This document shows positions 48,995 through 61,496 of a DNA stretch of 64,000 nucleotides, one piece after another. The DNA comes from Epiperipatus broadwayi. Lineage: Eukaryota; Onychophora; Udeonychophora; Euonychophora; Peripatidae. The stretch lies in NCBI GenBank assembly GCA_028023455.1, contig JAQFVV010006312.1, positions 804,001 through 868,000 of the forward strand. The letters run 5' to 3'. The notes below the pieces were generated by a model that had not been told where the DNA came from, ran no database searches, and saw nothing but the letters and a program-made list of their open reading frames with translations. Every line of letters starts with the position of its first letter. The first letter of the stretch is position 1. The position numbers and the translations under genes were made by a program.

Positions 48995-51325
48995 ATATAT
49001 ATATTTCAGTTTCACAAGATATCAAATAAACAAGCTAAAAGTTCAAAATGCAATATATGAGAATGTATACATATTTATGTATTGGTTTGTATAATCAATG
49101 TAAAACTAATTTTTAATATTTCATTCTTTTTAGTCTCTTACTTTTCCTTCTGGAGTTACTCATTGTCAAGAAGCTGGTAATAATATATAGTGAACTTTCA
49201 ACATCATTTTTCAAAAAAATGGAGAAAATAATTAATAAATATAGAAAAAATTATGCTACAAAAATCTATTAAAAATTATAGATAAAAATAGTTTATGAAT
49301 ATTCATTGAAGTACTGTACATATAAAGTATAACTTTTCATTATTAATATATATATAGAATTTTAATTTAGCAGCAATTAAAACTATTTATAATTAATTAG
49401 CTAAAAATTATTATTTACATTTTATTTTTTTCTAATTTTAGTTTACATTTTTTGAATTAAGTTTTTGTAAAAAAAATGTTTTTTTACTGATATTGAAAAT
49501 AATAGTAAAATAAAAGTATTATTACTGTTTTTTTTAATAATAAAAATATTATTTCCAATATAAAAGAATATCAATTTACATGTGACTATAATTTCTCTAT
49601 AATAGATGCAATAAAACAAGAATTAATAATCATGGAAAAAACAACACATTTCTATGTTGTCAGTTTCAGGACCAAAGAAAGCAACTAATGGATGATGGAA
49701 TTAGTATATATGTAAAATGATACATTTAGAGTTCACTATATGTATGTAAAGATAAAGAAATAACAAACAATTTCTTAGATTGCCTACTATAATGTAAATT
49801 ATCTCCAAAAATTCCTCACATAAAAACAATAAAATTCCTCATAGAGAAATAATGAAAGATAAGTCATTATTTAATAAGCTCACCAATTTACTAATGGTAA
49901 ATGTTTAGACAGTTTTTCATCTAGTTGTATCCTTTAACTAAGAATAATTTAATATCCATTTATTGACTAATGTTTTATGGATAGCTGGATTGATTATGGA
50001 ACAACTATCTGCAAAAATATCTTAAGTCTGATTAGGATCTATTTTTTTAAAGTTTTATTTATCCTGAATTCAAACTCAGTTCAAAGGAAAAGCAAGATAA
50101 TATATTATTAATTTATGAGGCCCTTATATATTTAATATTGATAATTGACTCCATTTAGGATTGGCTTAACAAAAATGCATCTTTTAAATCATTAACTATA
50201 TATCTCTTCTTTTTTTCCCCTTTACAAAAAAATCACAAATTAAAAACATTTTGTTCATAATTTGATTTTTTTATTGATTTGAACTTTGTTCTACATTGTT
50301 CATTGGTAATTTAAAAATAATAGACTTAATTAAGATTTTGAGATTGTAGTCAATTCAAGAAATTTCTAAATATTACAACATATCACCCTCATTTTTATAA
50401 ATGTTTTTTTTTTATTGCTCAATTGAATCTTTAATTAGGAATTTTGATTGCTAGCAGTACTCTATCATTGAGTCAAATACTAATCATATATATATGCAAG
50501 ATGTTTTTTAAATTAAAAAAAAGTTGTATATTTTAAATTTTAGACAAACGAAAGCAAATCAAAAATAAATGCATCAAATAGCTAATTGAAATAAAATCTT
50601 CACAAATCGATTTTTCTTTGCAATTCTTAAACAAATTAATGTATTGATTACGATAGCATTTCCAAATTAAAAGAAAAAACCCCCATAATCACTGTTACAA
50701 TTAATATTATTTTACTTTGACATGGTATAATCGTTAAGGACACCCACCCACACTGTTTAAAAAGATCCATTTTTAGTTTTTCAGAAAGTATCTTTATGGC
50801 AACATTATCCTAATATATATTACCTATAAAAAAACTTCAAAATACACAAATGGTATAATTATCTTTTATATCTATGACATGCGTATGAATCCAGGTAGGT
50901 AAACCATGAAAGATTTTTATTGAAATTAGGATTTTTTTCATGTATTTGATATAGTTCAACTAATAATAATCAGTAAGTGGATATCTAGCTATTCTTAATT
51001 AGTAGATAAATGAAAAATGAAAAACTGCTCAAGTACTCACTATCTGGCAATTAACAATCTTGTTCTCATTTATAGCATCTCTATGAAGAATTATTGAAAA
51101 AAACTTTGATCTGCAGGACGTTATTTAAAAATTGCTTTATCTATCTACTTTATATACACACATATAAGAGACATAATTAAAATTTTTACTTCATAAAATA
51201 AAAATGTGCTCTTATATATATACGAAATACAAAATTAAATTCTGCCTAAAGCTATAATTGTAATGATAAATAAATAAAATAGAAAATCATATAACATTAA
51301 AATACTAGGTAAAAAATAAATTTAT
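48995..51325. other. AT-rich non-coding DNA
   Basis: No feature was recognised. Confidence 0.5.
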
Positions 51326-51329
51326 ATTA

Positions 51330-51705
51330 AATTGTCGTACAATCATGATGTCATTTACTAACAAATAGACCTTCTCAAGTAAAATTAAATAGACACAAAT
51401 AACATATATATACAAAACAGAAATTATCTTTCCATAAATCACTTTAAAAACAAACTTTAATATCAAAAGATGTTTTCACGAAATTTGTGACTTTCTTGAA
51501 TCTGAGGCTATCAATCTCATGAAGACATCTTATGATAATAAAGTTGGGTAGTTTTTTGATGTTTATGGAAAGGCTATTTCCATTACTTATATATATATAT
51601 ATTATTTGTATCTAGTTGAATTTTACTTAAGAAGATCTATTTCTTAACAAATAAAACCATAGTCATGAGATAATCTTGCTATAAATTTATTTTTTATGTA
51701 TTTGA
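51330..51705. mobile_element. Decayed PLE inverted arm pair, same lineage as the 21.3-kb PLE
   Basis: The left part contains AATAGACCTTCTCAAGTAAA, and the right part ACTTAAGAAGATCTATTT with AAAACCATAGTCATGAG, both matching the PLE arms at 21430 and 23500. Near 51500, TCTGAGGCTATCAATCT matches the endonuclease C-terminal coding region at about 23375. The arms join directly, without RT sequence. They are more diverged than the 21.3-kb copy. Confidence 0.75.
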
Positions 51706-51721
51706 ACGTTATGACTTTCTA

Positions 51722-51752
51722 TTCTCTCTCTCTCTCTCTATATATATATATA
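51722..51752. repeat. (CT)n(TA)n microsatellite
   Basis: A short compound run of about 8 CT and 7 TA units next to the decayed PLE arm. Confidence 0.9.
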
Positions 51753-52175
51753 GTTACAGCACTATCTACTATGATGAGTCATGGACCGATCTATCTCTAA
51801 GAATCTCCACCATAAATACATCTATAAAAGTGCCACAAATAATCTTAAGCACACTCTATCTCTTTTGATTACCAAAAATGCAATGGGTCTCACATTTGAA
51901 CTTGCAGCTGCCAACATCTTGTGTATCAAGCAAAATGATACTGAGTGCAAGATCAAAGAGGGATGATATATAGCCAACAACTGTAATACCATGAAAATGA
52001 AGGATGGGCCCTATAATGTACATATATTTACATAAATTTACTGCATACATATAATGCACTCACCTATGTAAATCCCAATCCTGTGAAATGAAGCCACATA
52101 TAGCCCTCAAAAGCATTAAGCTTCAGTAAAATGCAGTTATTATTAGCTCTTCTTGTGATGTTGCCTAAGTGTTTG

Positions 52176-52180
<5 letters not shown>
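51753..52180. other. Less AT-rich unidentified segment
   Basis: Between two microsatellites lies about 400 bp of more balanced sequence. It contains overlapping frames of 61 codons (+, 51781-51966) and 67 codons (-, 51856-52059). Neither shows a recognised domain. It may be part of an unrecognised repeat, possibly with the TA runs as its ends. Confidence 0.3.

Positions 52181-52259
<79 letters not shown>
52181..52259. repeat. (TA)n microsatellite
   Basis: About 39 TA units. They explain the Tyr-Ile repeat frame on the minus strand. Confidence 0.97.
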
Positions 52260-52262
<3 letters not shown>

Positions 52263-53530
52263 ACAGCTTTTAAGCAGATTATTGCAAGGCCAACAGCAAA
52301 GTGATGCAAGATTTGTTTTTTCTATTTTCCCAGCTAAAAGTAGCTAGATATCAATTTTCCAATTAATTTTAGATATTTAGCTGGCTATAGATTGGTTATT
52401 TAAGAAAAACAAATCATAAACCTGTTCGAATTCTAAAATTTTTTTACAAGTTTATTTCACTTAAATTCAAATTCAGGTTGTTAATATATATTTTTATATC
52501 AATATTATTAAATTTCTAATTGAAGGGCAAAGAAGAGAGAAGCTCTGCCAAACATCAAAGGGATTTTGTGCATGTCAAGTTTTACTTTTTCAACAGTAAA
52601 TTAGGAAATTGCAACAAGTAATTTATAATTTTTAATATTTACAAGTATTTAAATTCATGTGATCTTATAATATTTTGGGTATTTTAGTAAAATTATATAA
52701 TTGACATATTGCCAAAGATTAATAAACCAATAGAATCTGCAATCTGTTGTCAAGGTAATATCTATAGATAAAAGACAGATTCAACCTTTTAATCTGGTCT
52801 AAGATCTTTAAATAGACAATGAGTGTTGACATGTAAGTGTAACAGATTGAGATTTTTAGCTGCCTATAAATTTAAATAAACCATATTCAAAAGGCAAAGT
52901 TAACCTGCTTTGAAAGTAGATTAATAAATAATTATTTTGACAACTTTTCAAACAAACTCCTACTCACTATTTCAGATATACTAAACCAGAGTTCAACGGT
53001 GCTGCATAAAATATAGTAATTTTTTATGATTTCAAACAGGCTTAGAAATCAAATTATTTATGGTTAGCTCTTCTTAGCTAAAAGAATAAAACTCTAAAAA
53101 TCTTTGTTGGGAAAAAAAATCTTCCTTATAATACTTTTTCTTCTGAGTTTTTCTTGAGAAGTTGTTGGGGAGACATTCAAAAACTATTTATTCAAACACT
53201 GTGCATATATATATATAATCAAAATATTCTAGATTGAACTCTACAATATTCAACATACTAATATAAAAAAATCAATAATAGCTATGGCTAGCTTATGGCT
53301 ATACAACATCTTGAGTAGCATTTAACAGTTAAAATTAAAACAAAAAAACTCGCATTTAAGTCAGACCACACTAGTGTTCCCATATAAATAAATAACTTTC
53401 CATAATTTATGTTTATTCATACAATTATATTGCTTATTTAATACATCCTCTGCCATATAAAATATGTCTCTTTAATTTTTTCTTTTTTTCAAACGATTTT
53501 CCATATGTAAAATAAAAATATTATATATAA
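52260..53530. other. AT-rich non-coding DNA
   Basis: No feature was recognised. Confidence 0.5.
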
Positions 53531-53535
53531 ATAAC

Positions 53536-53541
53536 TTTATT
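53536..53541 (-). promoter_or_regulatory. AATAAA polyadenylation signal overlapping the LINE stop
   Basis: TTTATT on the plus strand is AATAAA on the minus strand. Its TAA is the stop codon of the LINE frame (53537-53539). Confidence 0.5.
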
Positions 53542-54283
53542 GAAATACATATGTAAGAATGATACAATTGTAAGTAAAATAAAAGTAATCCATGTTGCTC
53601 GGGCAACCAGATGGTCTGATGTGCTCACTGGTGTTGTCAAATAAAAATCTGGATGAGATGATACTGTCATTATGGCAAAATTCCCTCAACTTAGAAATGA
53701 ATATGTTTTCAGGCTTGGGATGAGAAGTGGTAAACTTGTTGTGACATCTGCCCATCCAGGTGGCATAAGTGATGAAGGTCGAAAGTCTTGAGATGACATA
53801 ATCCCTAGACAGGAAGCAGCTCTTGATACCTAATATTTTATTCAGGGAAATGTGGCAGTTGTGAGCAATGAATATTCTGATTTTGTCATATACTGAGCAA
53901 TCATTTATCATGTGGTCAAAGGTTTCAGAAGTTGTGTGGCAGTTGTGACATGTAGGATCTATGTTCTTGAAGAATCTCCTGTAGTGCACAAACCAGTTTC
54001 TCTGGAGTGAATCCAGGTTAATTTTCACTAGGAAGTCCAGGAACCTTGACTCTAGCTTGAGATGTTTGAAAAACCTGGTGACCACCTGATTGTTACCACT
54101 GAGGTAAAAAAGGGTAGAATTTTGAGTGGAAAATAACAGGTCATGAGCATCCCAAATAGAGATTTTCTGTCTGAATACTAGGGTTGAATGGCCATTGTGA
54201 ATGAAAAGGTAGCCAAATTTCCCTTTACAAATAACTGAATGTTCAGAAAATGTAGATTTAAATCTATTCATGGAATAATACAA
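53537..54283 (-). CDS. LINE (non-LTR retrotransposon) C-terminal fragment with zinc knuckle
   Basis: A 248-codon uninterrupted frame, clearly less AT-rich than its surroundings. Residues ~111-128 read CHNCHTTSETFDHMINDC, a C-x2-C-x8-H-x4-C pattern followed by a short helix-like stretch. This resembles the zinc-binding motif after the RT in many LINE ORF2 proteins. Trp97, Tyr101 and the sequence FVHYRRFFKNIDPTC just before it also fit that region. The C-terminal third, from ISRLSTFITYATW on, is poorly conserved in such elements. No RT catalytic motif or endonuclease is present, so this is a 5'-truncated insertion, the usual fate of LINE copies. The intact frame suggests it is fairly young. The stop codon TAA lies inside AATAAA (minus strand), so almost no 3'-UTR separates coding end and polyadenylation signal. 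The methionine start is only the first available one. The clade is not assigned. Confidence 0.7.
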   Translation of the reverse strand: MYYSMNRFKSTFSEHSVICKGKFGYLFIHNGHSTLVFRQKISIWDAHDLLFSTQNSTLFYLSGNNQVVTRFFKHLKLESRFLDFLVKINLDSLQRNWFVHYRRFFKNIDPTCHNCHTTSETFDHMINDCSVYDKIRIFIAHNCHISLNKILGIKSCFLSRDYVISRLSTFITYATWMGRCHNKFTTSHPKPENIFISKLREFCHNDSIISSRFLFDNTSEHIRPSGCPSNMDYFYFTYNCIILTYVFQ

Positions 54284-54795
54284 TTATTATATTAAAGTTT
54301 ATGCTCATCAATACTCTTTTTCATTGCATATTTTGTTCCACCAACTAACTGGATCCATAGTGTCACACCACTTTATAAGGAATACTACATTTTATCAACA
54401 ACCAACTTTAAATGCCATCCTTAAATAAGCAGAAACCAATGGTGTAATAGTAATACACACAGTATTATTTATATATGATAATAAAACCTGTTTTCTCTCT
54501 AATATCCCTCCCCTCATCTATGTTTAAATTTATATAATGTAAATAAAATATTTTTCCTATTGTATATTATTTTCAATAAATCATTACTATATATTTCAAT
54601 ATTGAGTAGTTTACCTCCCCAAAACTTACATAAAATATTATTTCTAATAAAAAATATTCTAAATCTAGCTAATTTATACATAAGAGAAAGAGTTAACTTG
54701 GGATGAATAAATCTCTTAATTTACAAGGGTTTGTTGAACATTTTATAATTGATTGTATTATCTTCTCTTCATAAAATTAAATCAAAATATTTTAT
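54284..54795. other. AT-rich non-coding DNA
   Basis: Spacer between the LINE fragment and the PLE RT fragment. No continuation of either could be read. Confidence 0.5.
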
Positions 54796-54799
54796 TTTA

Positions 54800-55720
54800 T
54801 GTTGCAATCCTATGAAATAGAAGTCCATTTTAAGCCACATTTGTTAAAAAGACATTGTACTATATCAAGTAATCCAACAATATGAACATCATATACATAG
54901 CTAAAATAAGCTTTAATACCTAATAGTAAAAACTCTTTTAAAATATTTTCATAATATGACAACATATCACTGCACACAACAGCTAAAACAGATAATCCCA
55001 TGGGCCAACTTCCATTCATTATATATAGTTGATTTTCAAATACAATAATCAATTTTTGAACAATAAATGTTAATAAATCTTTAATGAACAAGCACTTAAA
55101 TCTGCATACTTTTTTATTTTATAATCATTGATCGATATAATGAACAGACTCTTTTTTAAATAAATCTATACAATTCTGTCACATCTAAGATAAATAATCT
55201 GTTTTCACCATCCAAAACAAGCTTATCAATTTTTTTGACCAAATCAAATGAAAATGAAATTGTATATTTACCAAAACCTAATTCATCTTGAAAAATCTTT
55301 CTAACATAAACTGTTGCTTAATAAAACATGCAACCTTCAAAATCAAACATAAACCTGATAGGTAAATTTTCTTTATGCATTTTTAAATTTCCAATAATCC
55401 ATGAGTAATAAGTGCTGATGAATAAATAGATAAATATAAATTTCTATTAAATACTTTATTTAAATAGGACTTAAGCATAGAATTAATGAAATTCATTCTT
55501 ATTGCATCAATTTGCTAATGCATTTTTTTCTGTATGTTTATACATTAAACACAATCTTCCAACTTTAGCCTCCTTAATGTATGTAATATTATTATTAGAA
55601 AAACGTTTCTTTATTATAGTAATCTGCTTATACCATTTATCGTTATATTTTATATCAGAGAGATTAAATAAACTTCACCTATCAAATTCCTTAATTTTAA
55701 ATATATATCTCTATATAACA
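54800..55720 (-). pseudogene. Decayed PLE reverse transcriptase
   Basis: Read on the minus strand from about 55700 down: an N-terminal stretch (KWYKQITIIKKRFSNNN and VGRLCLMYKH); then GNLKMHKENLPIRFMFDF at about 55395-55340, matching the RT1/2 region of the 21.3-kb PLE; ISFSFDLVKKIDKLVLDG and LFILDVTELY (RT3); and, in an open 93-codon frame at 54810-55091, NGSWPMGLSVLAVV (RT4) and SYVYDVHIVG, where the catalytic YVDD has become YVYD. Several stops and frame changes interrupt it. No endonuclease follows before the LINE fragment. It differs in sequence from the 21.3-kb copy, so it belongs to another subfamily. Its N-terminal part helps show what the better copy lacks. Confidence 0.8.
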
Positions 55721-55724
55721 CAAA

Positions 55725-58700
55725 ACATATTGTAATATATATATATATATTTCAAAATACAAGAGAATCATTAACACTTTTAATCTTTATAAAAAAAAAA
55801 GTTAATTGAGATCAAATATAATAAACATGAGTCTACCTATTCATTCCCATTATTTTAATAGAATAAAAAATAAATAAATACTTTCTACAGTTTAGTTTTT
55901 TAGACTCTTAATATTTATAAGTTATATTTAAAAATAATTTATAATCATCAAATTATTAAACTATGAAATATAAATTTGAATTTAGAAAAACTTAACTCTC
56001 TTATATACCATGGATATGAAATAAATATTATCTTCAAATATAATACAGTTTATATCTATACATATATAATTATATATCTAAAAAATAATAATACATGTTA
56101 GCAATGACCTGATTAATCATCCTCTTATATAACAGTTCAAAGTAATTTCACAGTTCCAATATCTATTTTTTAAATCATAATTTGCTGAAATTTTTTTCTG
56201 CTTCAGAAAAGATAGAAATGTCATGAAAACTTATTTGATATGAAAAACACTTTGTAAATTTTGATATTTTTCTAATATTCAAGTTATTCTTTCATTTAAC
56301 AGTTATTCAATTTATATAACATTATAAATGTACAGCACCCATTTCCATCTATGATGATACAATGCAAATATTTCTTCATTTAGCAGTTATTTAATTTATA
56401 AGACATTATCATCCATGATGACGCAATAAAAGATAAATCAATTTATATCCTGTAATGAAATATTTCATCAATCTCACAAAACTATGATGATAGATGAAAA
56501 TAAACCCTGTATATAATTTTGAGTCATTAATTTTAACACCTCATTATTGTAATGTAAACAATATGCATTTTTAGCAAAGAAATATTCAGATGGTTTTTTA
56601 ATATAATGAATAACTTTACATTATTTTAATAAATTATTATTTCTTACAAATCCTCAATAAATTTACCAGACTTCTGGCTCCATCATCTTATATAATTATT
56701 AATCAAATATTTTTAAAATAAAAATAAACATTATATGAACAAACTTAGGTTCATTTCTATTGAAGGCAAGGTGTAAAAGAGTGATTTTAAACTGTTCAGT
56801 TCTATTTATAATCTTTTTGATTGATGTTAGAAAAACTATGGTAACACTCTTCATTAACTCTTCTGTCAAATTTATCCAGTATTCTATAAATAAAAACTTA
56901 TTACACAATAATAATAAAAACTAAAAAATAAATATTTCATAATTATTATATAATAAACATTTATATTTTTAAAAATACAAATAATATTCTTTCATTCCAA
57001 TATAAACTATAGAATTTAAACTACATTCTTACCATACTATACTGAAAATATATTTTTACACATATCTTTCTAAAATAATATTACATATATCAGACAAATA
57101 AAATAGAAAACATACTTAAGATATTAAATATTCATATGTATCATTTGTAATCTACTATTGTGAATATAATAATCAAAATTCATATAATAATGAAATTATA
57201 AATGTTATTATTTACACATTTTTTTTAAATGAATAAAGACAATTCACAATTTTTATATTACAATAAATAATAAATGTTTTTTGCTTCCACATTATTGTTG
57301 TCATAATAATGTATTCCACTGCTCCCAAGTTAATATATTCACTAATAAAATCAAACAAAAATTTTTTACAATTGACATTTCACCACATATTAAAATTTAT
57401 GTATAGTTTCTCACTTCTTTCAATAATTGTGCAGCTTACTGTTAGAGAGTAGTAAATAGTTCGAATATCAAATGACTATTTAAGCACAGATTTAACTCAA
57501 TTGAACTTAAATGAGATCTTTTTTTTTTAATTATTTTTCTCAACTGGAGTATCCATTCAGGAAAGTCCGGCACACTGTCACTGCTTTAATTCATAAGAAG
57601 GCATAAATTAAAGAAAATTGTTCTATACTGCTATATTTATGCGTGTGTAGGTATATTATAGAATAAACTATGAAAAATATAATTGTATCATATTAATACG
57701 GATCTCTTCCAAAAAAAAATTGCGGAGTTGCGTAAAAAAAATATATTTTAATGAAGTAGAATGACCTATTTACTTATTAAAAAAAAAAAAAAAAATTGAA
57801 TTATTTTTCAGGGATAAAAAAAAGGCGCAAGATTACTATATAAGCATTATTTTTATAATTACCGAAATAATGATTGTATGTATGTGTTTATTGATGTACA
57901 ATTTTAGTCTTAACTATTTTTGGTCCATTTTTAAAGAGCCAATTGTTTGATTGTAATTAGTTCTCCGGTCGAGAGTTTATTATCAAGCAATGAATGAGTG
58001 GGAAGATCCATTAAACTCATCATAACTAAGTATTAGATTCCTTGACATTTCTTTAGAAATATTAGAACTCGCTGACAGAATATTTTTTTTTTGTAACCAA
58101 TAAAAATAATCAAATAAGATATTTTTAAAACGTATGGAATTATATCAATTAGTACAATTTTAAAAAAATGAATGAACCGTCTTATAACATAAAATACAAA
58201 TTATAAAATAGAAACACACACACACAATGTACATCGGTTAAAATTAATTATCTGAATATCTTAAAATACTTTCTATTAATATATTAGGCTGACACACCAA
58301 AATAGGGGGATCCTGCTGAGTGCAGCAAATTAGGACTGGAAAAAAGACTATTTAGACCAAACTTTTCAGAGTAAAAGTTATTATAAAATAAATTGTATAC
58401 GTATTTCTTTTTTAAAATAATATTTACCCCATAAGTAAGCATTATATAAAAAGAACGAATGAAAGCCATAGTTAAATTGAAAACAAAGGTAAAAACTGAC
58501 TACTAATTCATGAAAGACCAGACAAATCTGATGGCGATTAAAAGTTTTATTTTGTTACTTGAAAAATATAGAATAGTATGTTGTTGTTTTTTTAAGTATA
58601 ATTTTTTAGGAAATTTATTGCTTGTGAAAGATGATTTATTATTTTAATTTGAAGTTTATATACGCAATTACATGATCTGTTACTCTGAAAATCACGTTTT

Positions 58701-59030
58701 GTTTAAGCCTTTAAATGGCCGATTGAGCTCAACAATTCAGACCAGTTTAATCAGTTAATTTGTTTTTACTTTATACAGATAAAAAACGATTGAGAAGTCT
58801 CTAGTTCTTGAGTCTCCCATTTTATCATTGTCCGAATAACTTGTGATAATTCAAATTTTGAATTATGTACACGAAATGTATTATTTTCATTAAATAACAA
58901 GAAATTAAAGTCTTTCACAAATGCTTCTTTTTTATTTGATTTACCGTTTTGGGTATTTATTTTCATTGTCCTTTGATTAAATTCTAATGGCCTCTTATTT
59001 ATAAATCACAAAAAACGTACATTTCACAAG
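55725..59030. other. AT-rich non-coding DNA
   Basis: No gene was recognised. Near 56290-56420 a segment (CATTTAACAGTTATTCAATTT / CATTTAGCAGTTATTTAATTT) is imperfectly duplicated. Frames of 60-70 codons on the minus strand lack motifs. Confidence 0.5.
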
Positions 59031-59040
59031 CATCATTTTT
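59031..59040. repeat. Target-site duplication, left
   Basis: CATCATTTT(T) recurs at 59157-59166; the end is blurred by the T-rich and ATT-rich tail. Confidence 0.7.
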
Positions 59041-59060
59041 ATTATTATTATTATTTTTTA

Positions 59061-59156
59061 AGTGTCATAGCATCGGCCAGGACGCGAACCCGCAACCCGG
59101 GCAACTGCCTGCTAGTGCAAGGCTGTCGCGCTGACCTCTCGACCACCAATGCAAGA
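59061..59156 (-). mobile_element. tRNA-derived SINE, copy 5
   Basis: On the minus strand: GTCTTGCATTGGTGGTCGAG, then GGGTTCGCGTCCTGG, then CCGATGCTATGACACTT and an A/AAT-rich tail (59041-59060 plus strand). GCATTGG and CCGATGC can form a 7-bp acceptor-like stem. It is close to copy 2, and again contains little beyond the tRNA-like part. The flanking CATCATTTT duplication supports retroposition. Confidence 0.9.
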
Positions 59157-59166
59157 CATCATTTTA
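59157..59166. repeat. Target-site duplication, right
   Basis: CATCATTTTA, matching the left flank of the SINE for at least 9 bp. Confidence 0.7.
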
Positions 59167-59784
59167 TTTTATTTGTAAATGTTAACCTTTTTACAAAAAT
59201 TGCAGTTTCTATGCTCACATCATAAACATTATTGAACAGTTTTGAAATGTAATGAATTTTTAACGCACAATTCTCATTTTTATTGTTTTTTTATATTTTT
59301 CATTTGTTCTGTTTTTATAAACACTAAATTTTTCAACTCCTTTTAAAAAAAATTAAGCAGTTTGAAAGACAACGAAACTGCATTGCTTTGCTTCTATATT
59401 CCTATTTTACTACAGATTTTTTATTTTGGGGGAAAGGGAAGAAATCCAGTAAAATGGCTGACAAAAGCCATGGGAGTTATATTTCATTAAGTTCAGTTCA
59501 CTTTCACATGCATCATGGTTTCCTAGTTAAATCAACAATGATGGAAGTCACAATTAAGTATCAATAGTTATCAGAAGATCACCAAATCTCCAATGTTTCA
59601 AATGTAAAAAAAAATATTCACTGATTATTTAACGAACATTAATGTTTAGATTTCTACAGCCAATTTTTTATCATTTTTATATCCATTAGATATGAATATG
59701 AGTCACAAAATAAAAGCATCATCCTTTTTGTGGACAATTGCACAGGACATCCGAAAGATACAGCATTGCTAAAAAAAATTTAAA
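59167..59784. other. AT-rich non-coding DNA
   Basis: No feature was recognised between the SINE and the LTR element. Confidence 0.5.
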
Positions 59785-60185
59785 TGTTGGGTGAAGTGAT
59801 CCTAACTCAGCAGAAGCTAATTCTCAAATAATGGACTTGTCCCTACTACCATATTATTAAAGATTGGGGTTAACTTGCAATAAAAGTGATCAATGATATA
59901 TTCATAAAAAGTAATAAACAGCCAATGACATAAGCAAGCTAATTAAAAAGCTAGGCCAGTGAATTTGATCATTTCCAATAACGTCAGGGATAAGAATGCA
60001 ACAACTTTGAGATGTTCAAACAACCATTGGAAAATCAACAGTTGTACTACATTGTTTACAGGTCTGCCTGGAACATGAAGCTTCCAGTTACAGATATCAA
60101 CATATATGTACATGAGACAAGCTACACATAGTCTAGAAATGTCAAGGTCTTAAGTTGGGGTTGTAGCATTGATCCCAAACATTAA
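59785..60185 (+). repeat. 5' LTR of the Ty3/Gypsy remnant
   Basis: Starts near TGTTGGGTGAAGTGATCC and ends near CCCAAACATTAACTA. It aligns along its length with 62915-63346 despite many substitutions, which implies an old insertion. Confidence 0.65.
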
Positions 60186-60667
60186 CTATATAGTAAAAAT
60201 CTAGATTTGCATAGTTTGTCAAACATCATGGAGGCAATTGTGTGATATTCTTAAGTGACTATGAATATTACTTCAATAATACTTCAGCATAAAGTCAAAA
60301 GAATTAGCACAGACATGTCAGAATCTTTTCTTTGTATGTTGTTCAGATTTTTGTCATTTATTAAAAAGAAATAACATCTACAATCGTCAGCACATTAATT
60401 AATAAAAAAAGAGCTGTAGTTCTTGTTCATTTACTGTAAAGAAACAAAAAATCCCCTTATAAATTAAGATGGTGAATACTGGTTTCCTAAAGAATTTGAT
60501 AATTGTAAATCAAAAAAATTGACTAGCATATGTAGACCAAATTAATACCTTTTTCCATCAAACCAAGTCATAATAGCAGAATTAAAGTTAGCAAGTTTTA
60601 TAAGCATTTGTCATTCTTCAGTGTATGAAATCTTGAATTCTCAGTCAGTTCCTATACATCTGAATTA

Positions 60668-60675
60668 GAATATAG
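60668..60675. repeat. hAT target-site duplication, left
   Basis: GAATATAG, against GAATACAG at 61497-61504: 7 of 8 bases, the 8-bp TSD length expected for hAT elements. Confidence 0.85.
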
Positions 60676-61496
60676 CAGTGGTGCCCAACCTTTAACTTGA
60701 CGCGAGCCAGTTGAGAATTTAAAAAAATTTGGGGAGCCACAATTATATATTACATTTTTCATATTACATTTATAAACATGGTACTTGGGTACTAAACCTG
60801 CAATGTAGGGAGATAGGTGGGGGGGGGGACGGCCTATTCACATTGGTATCAATCCGCCGTTTCTAATGTGGCCAAAATAACGTGTACACGGATCTTTCTC
60901 GATGAAAACATCAATATATACAGCAAAATATATATGTGTACACGAATCTATCTCGATAAAAACAACTATTTACAGCACTAAACATCAATATATATATATA
61001 CAGCAAAATATATACGTGTACACGGATAAAAACAACTGTTTACAGCACTAAACATCGATATATACAGCAAAATATATACGTGTACATGGATCTATCTCGA
61101 TAAAAACTATTTCCAGCACTAAACACAATATATATACAGCACCAAACCAAACGTCTACAAGGATCTTTCTCGATAAAAACAACAATATATACAAGAGCAC
61201 TAAACACAATATATATATAGCACCAAACCAAACGTGTACAGCAAAAAAAAAAAAATGGTGTAATATGTTAAAAAGAAAAAAAAATGTAAATACATTTTAT
61301 TTATTAAAAATTTGGTAACATACATATAAATTACAATTACAGGAAAATATATTTTATTTAATGTGAAACCTGACACTGCATATCGTTATTGTTTGTATTG
61401 TAAAAATGTTTACTTTTTTGAAGAGTGCAATTCGAGCCACATTAAACAGTTACGCGAGCCACATGTGACTCGCGAGCTACGGGTTGGGCATCCCTG
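60676..61496. mobile_element. Non-autonomous hAT element (821 bp)
   Basis: Terminal inverted repeats CAGTGGTGCCCAACC and GGTTGGGCATCCCTG are typical of hAT transposons and are bounded by an 8-bp TSD. Subterminal GCGAGCCA and GACTCGCGAGCT repeats on the two sides reinforce the symmetry. No transposase is encoded. The interior is mostly a minisatellite plus AT-rich DNA. It inserted into the gag region of the LTR element or just before it, so it is younger than that element. Confidence 0.9.
60878..61245. repeat. Minisatellite inside the hAT element, unit about 70-77 bp
   Basis: About five degenerate units built from ACGTGTACACGGATCT, CTCGATAAAAACAA, ACAGCACTAAACA and ATATATACAGCA. Units differ in length and order, with internal deletions. 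The array explains a Tyr/Val-rich minus-strand frame at 61040-61231. Confidence 0.85.

Noticed and set aside
52064-52309. Minus-strand 81-codon frame
   Set aside because: Mostly (TA)n; flanking residues show no domain.
61040-61231. Minus-strand 63-codon Val/Tyr/Ile-rich frame
   Set aside because: Lies wholly in the hAT minisatellite and repeats with its units.
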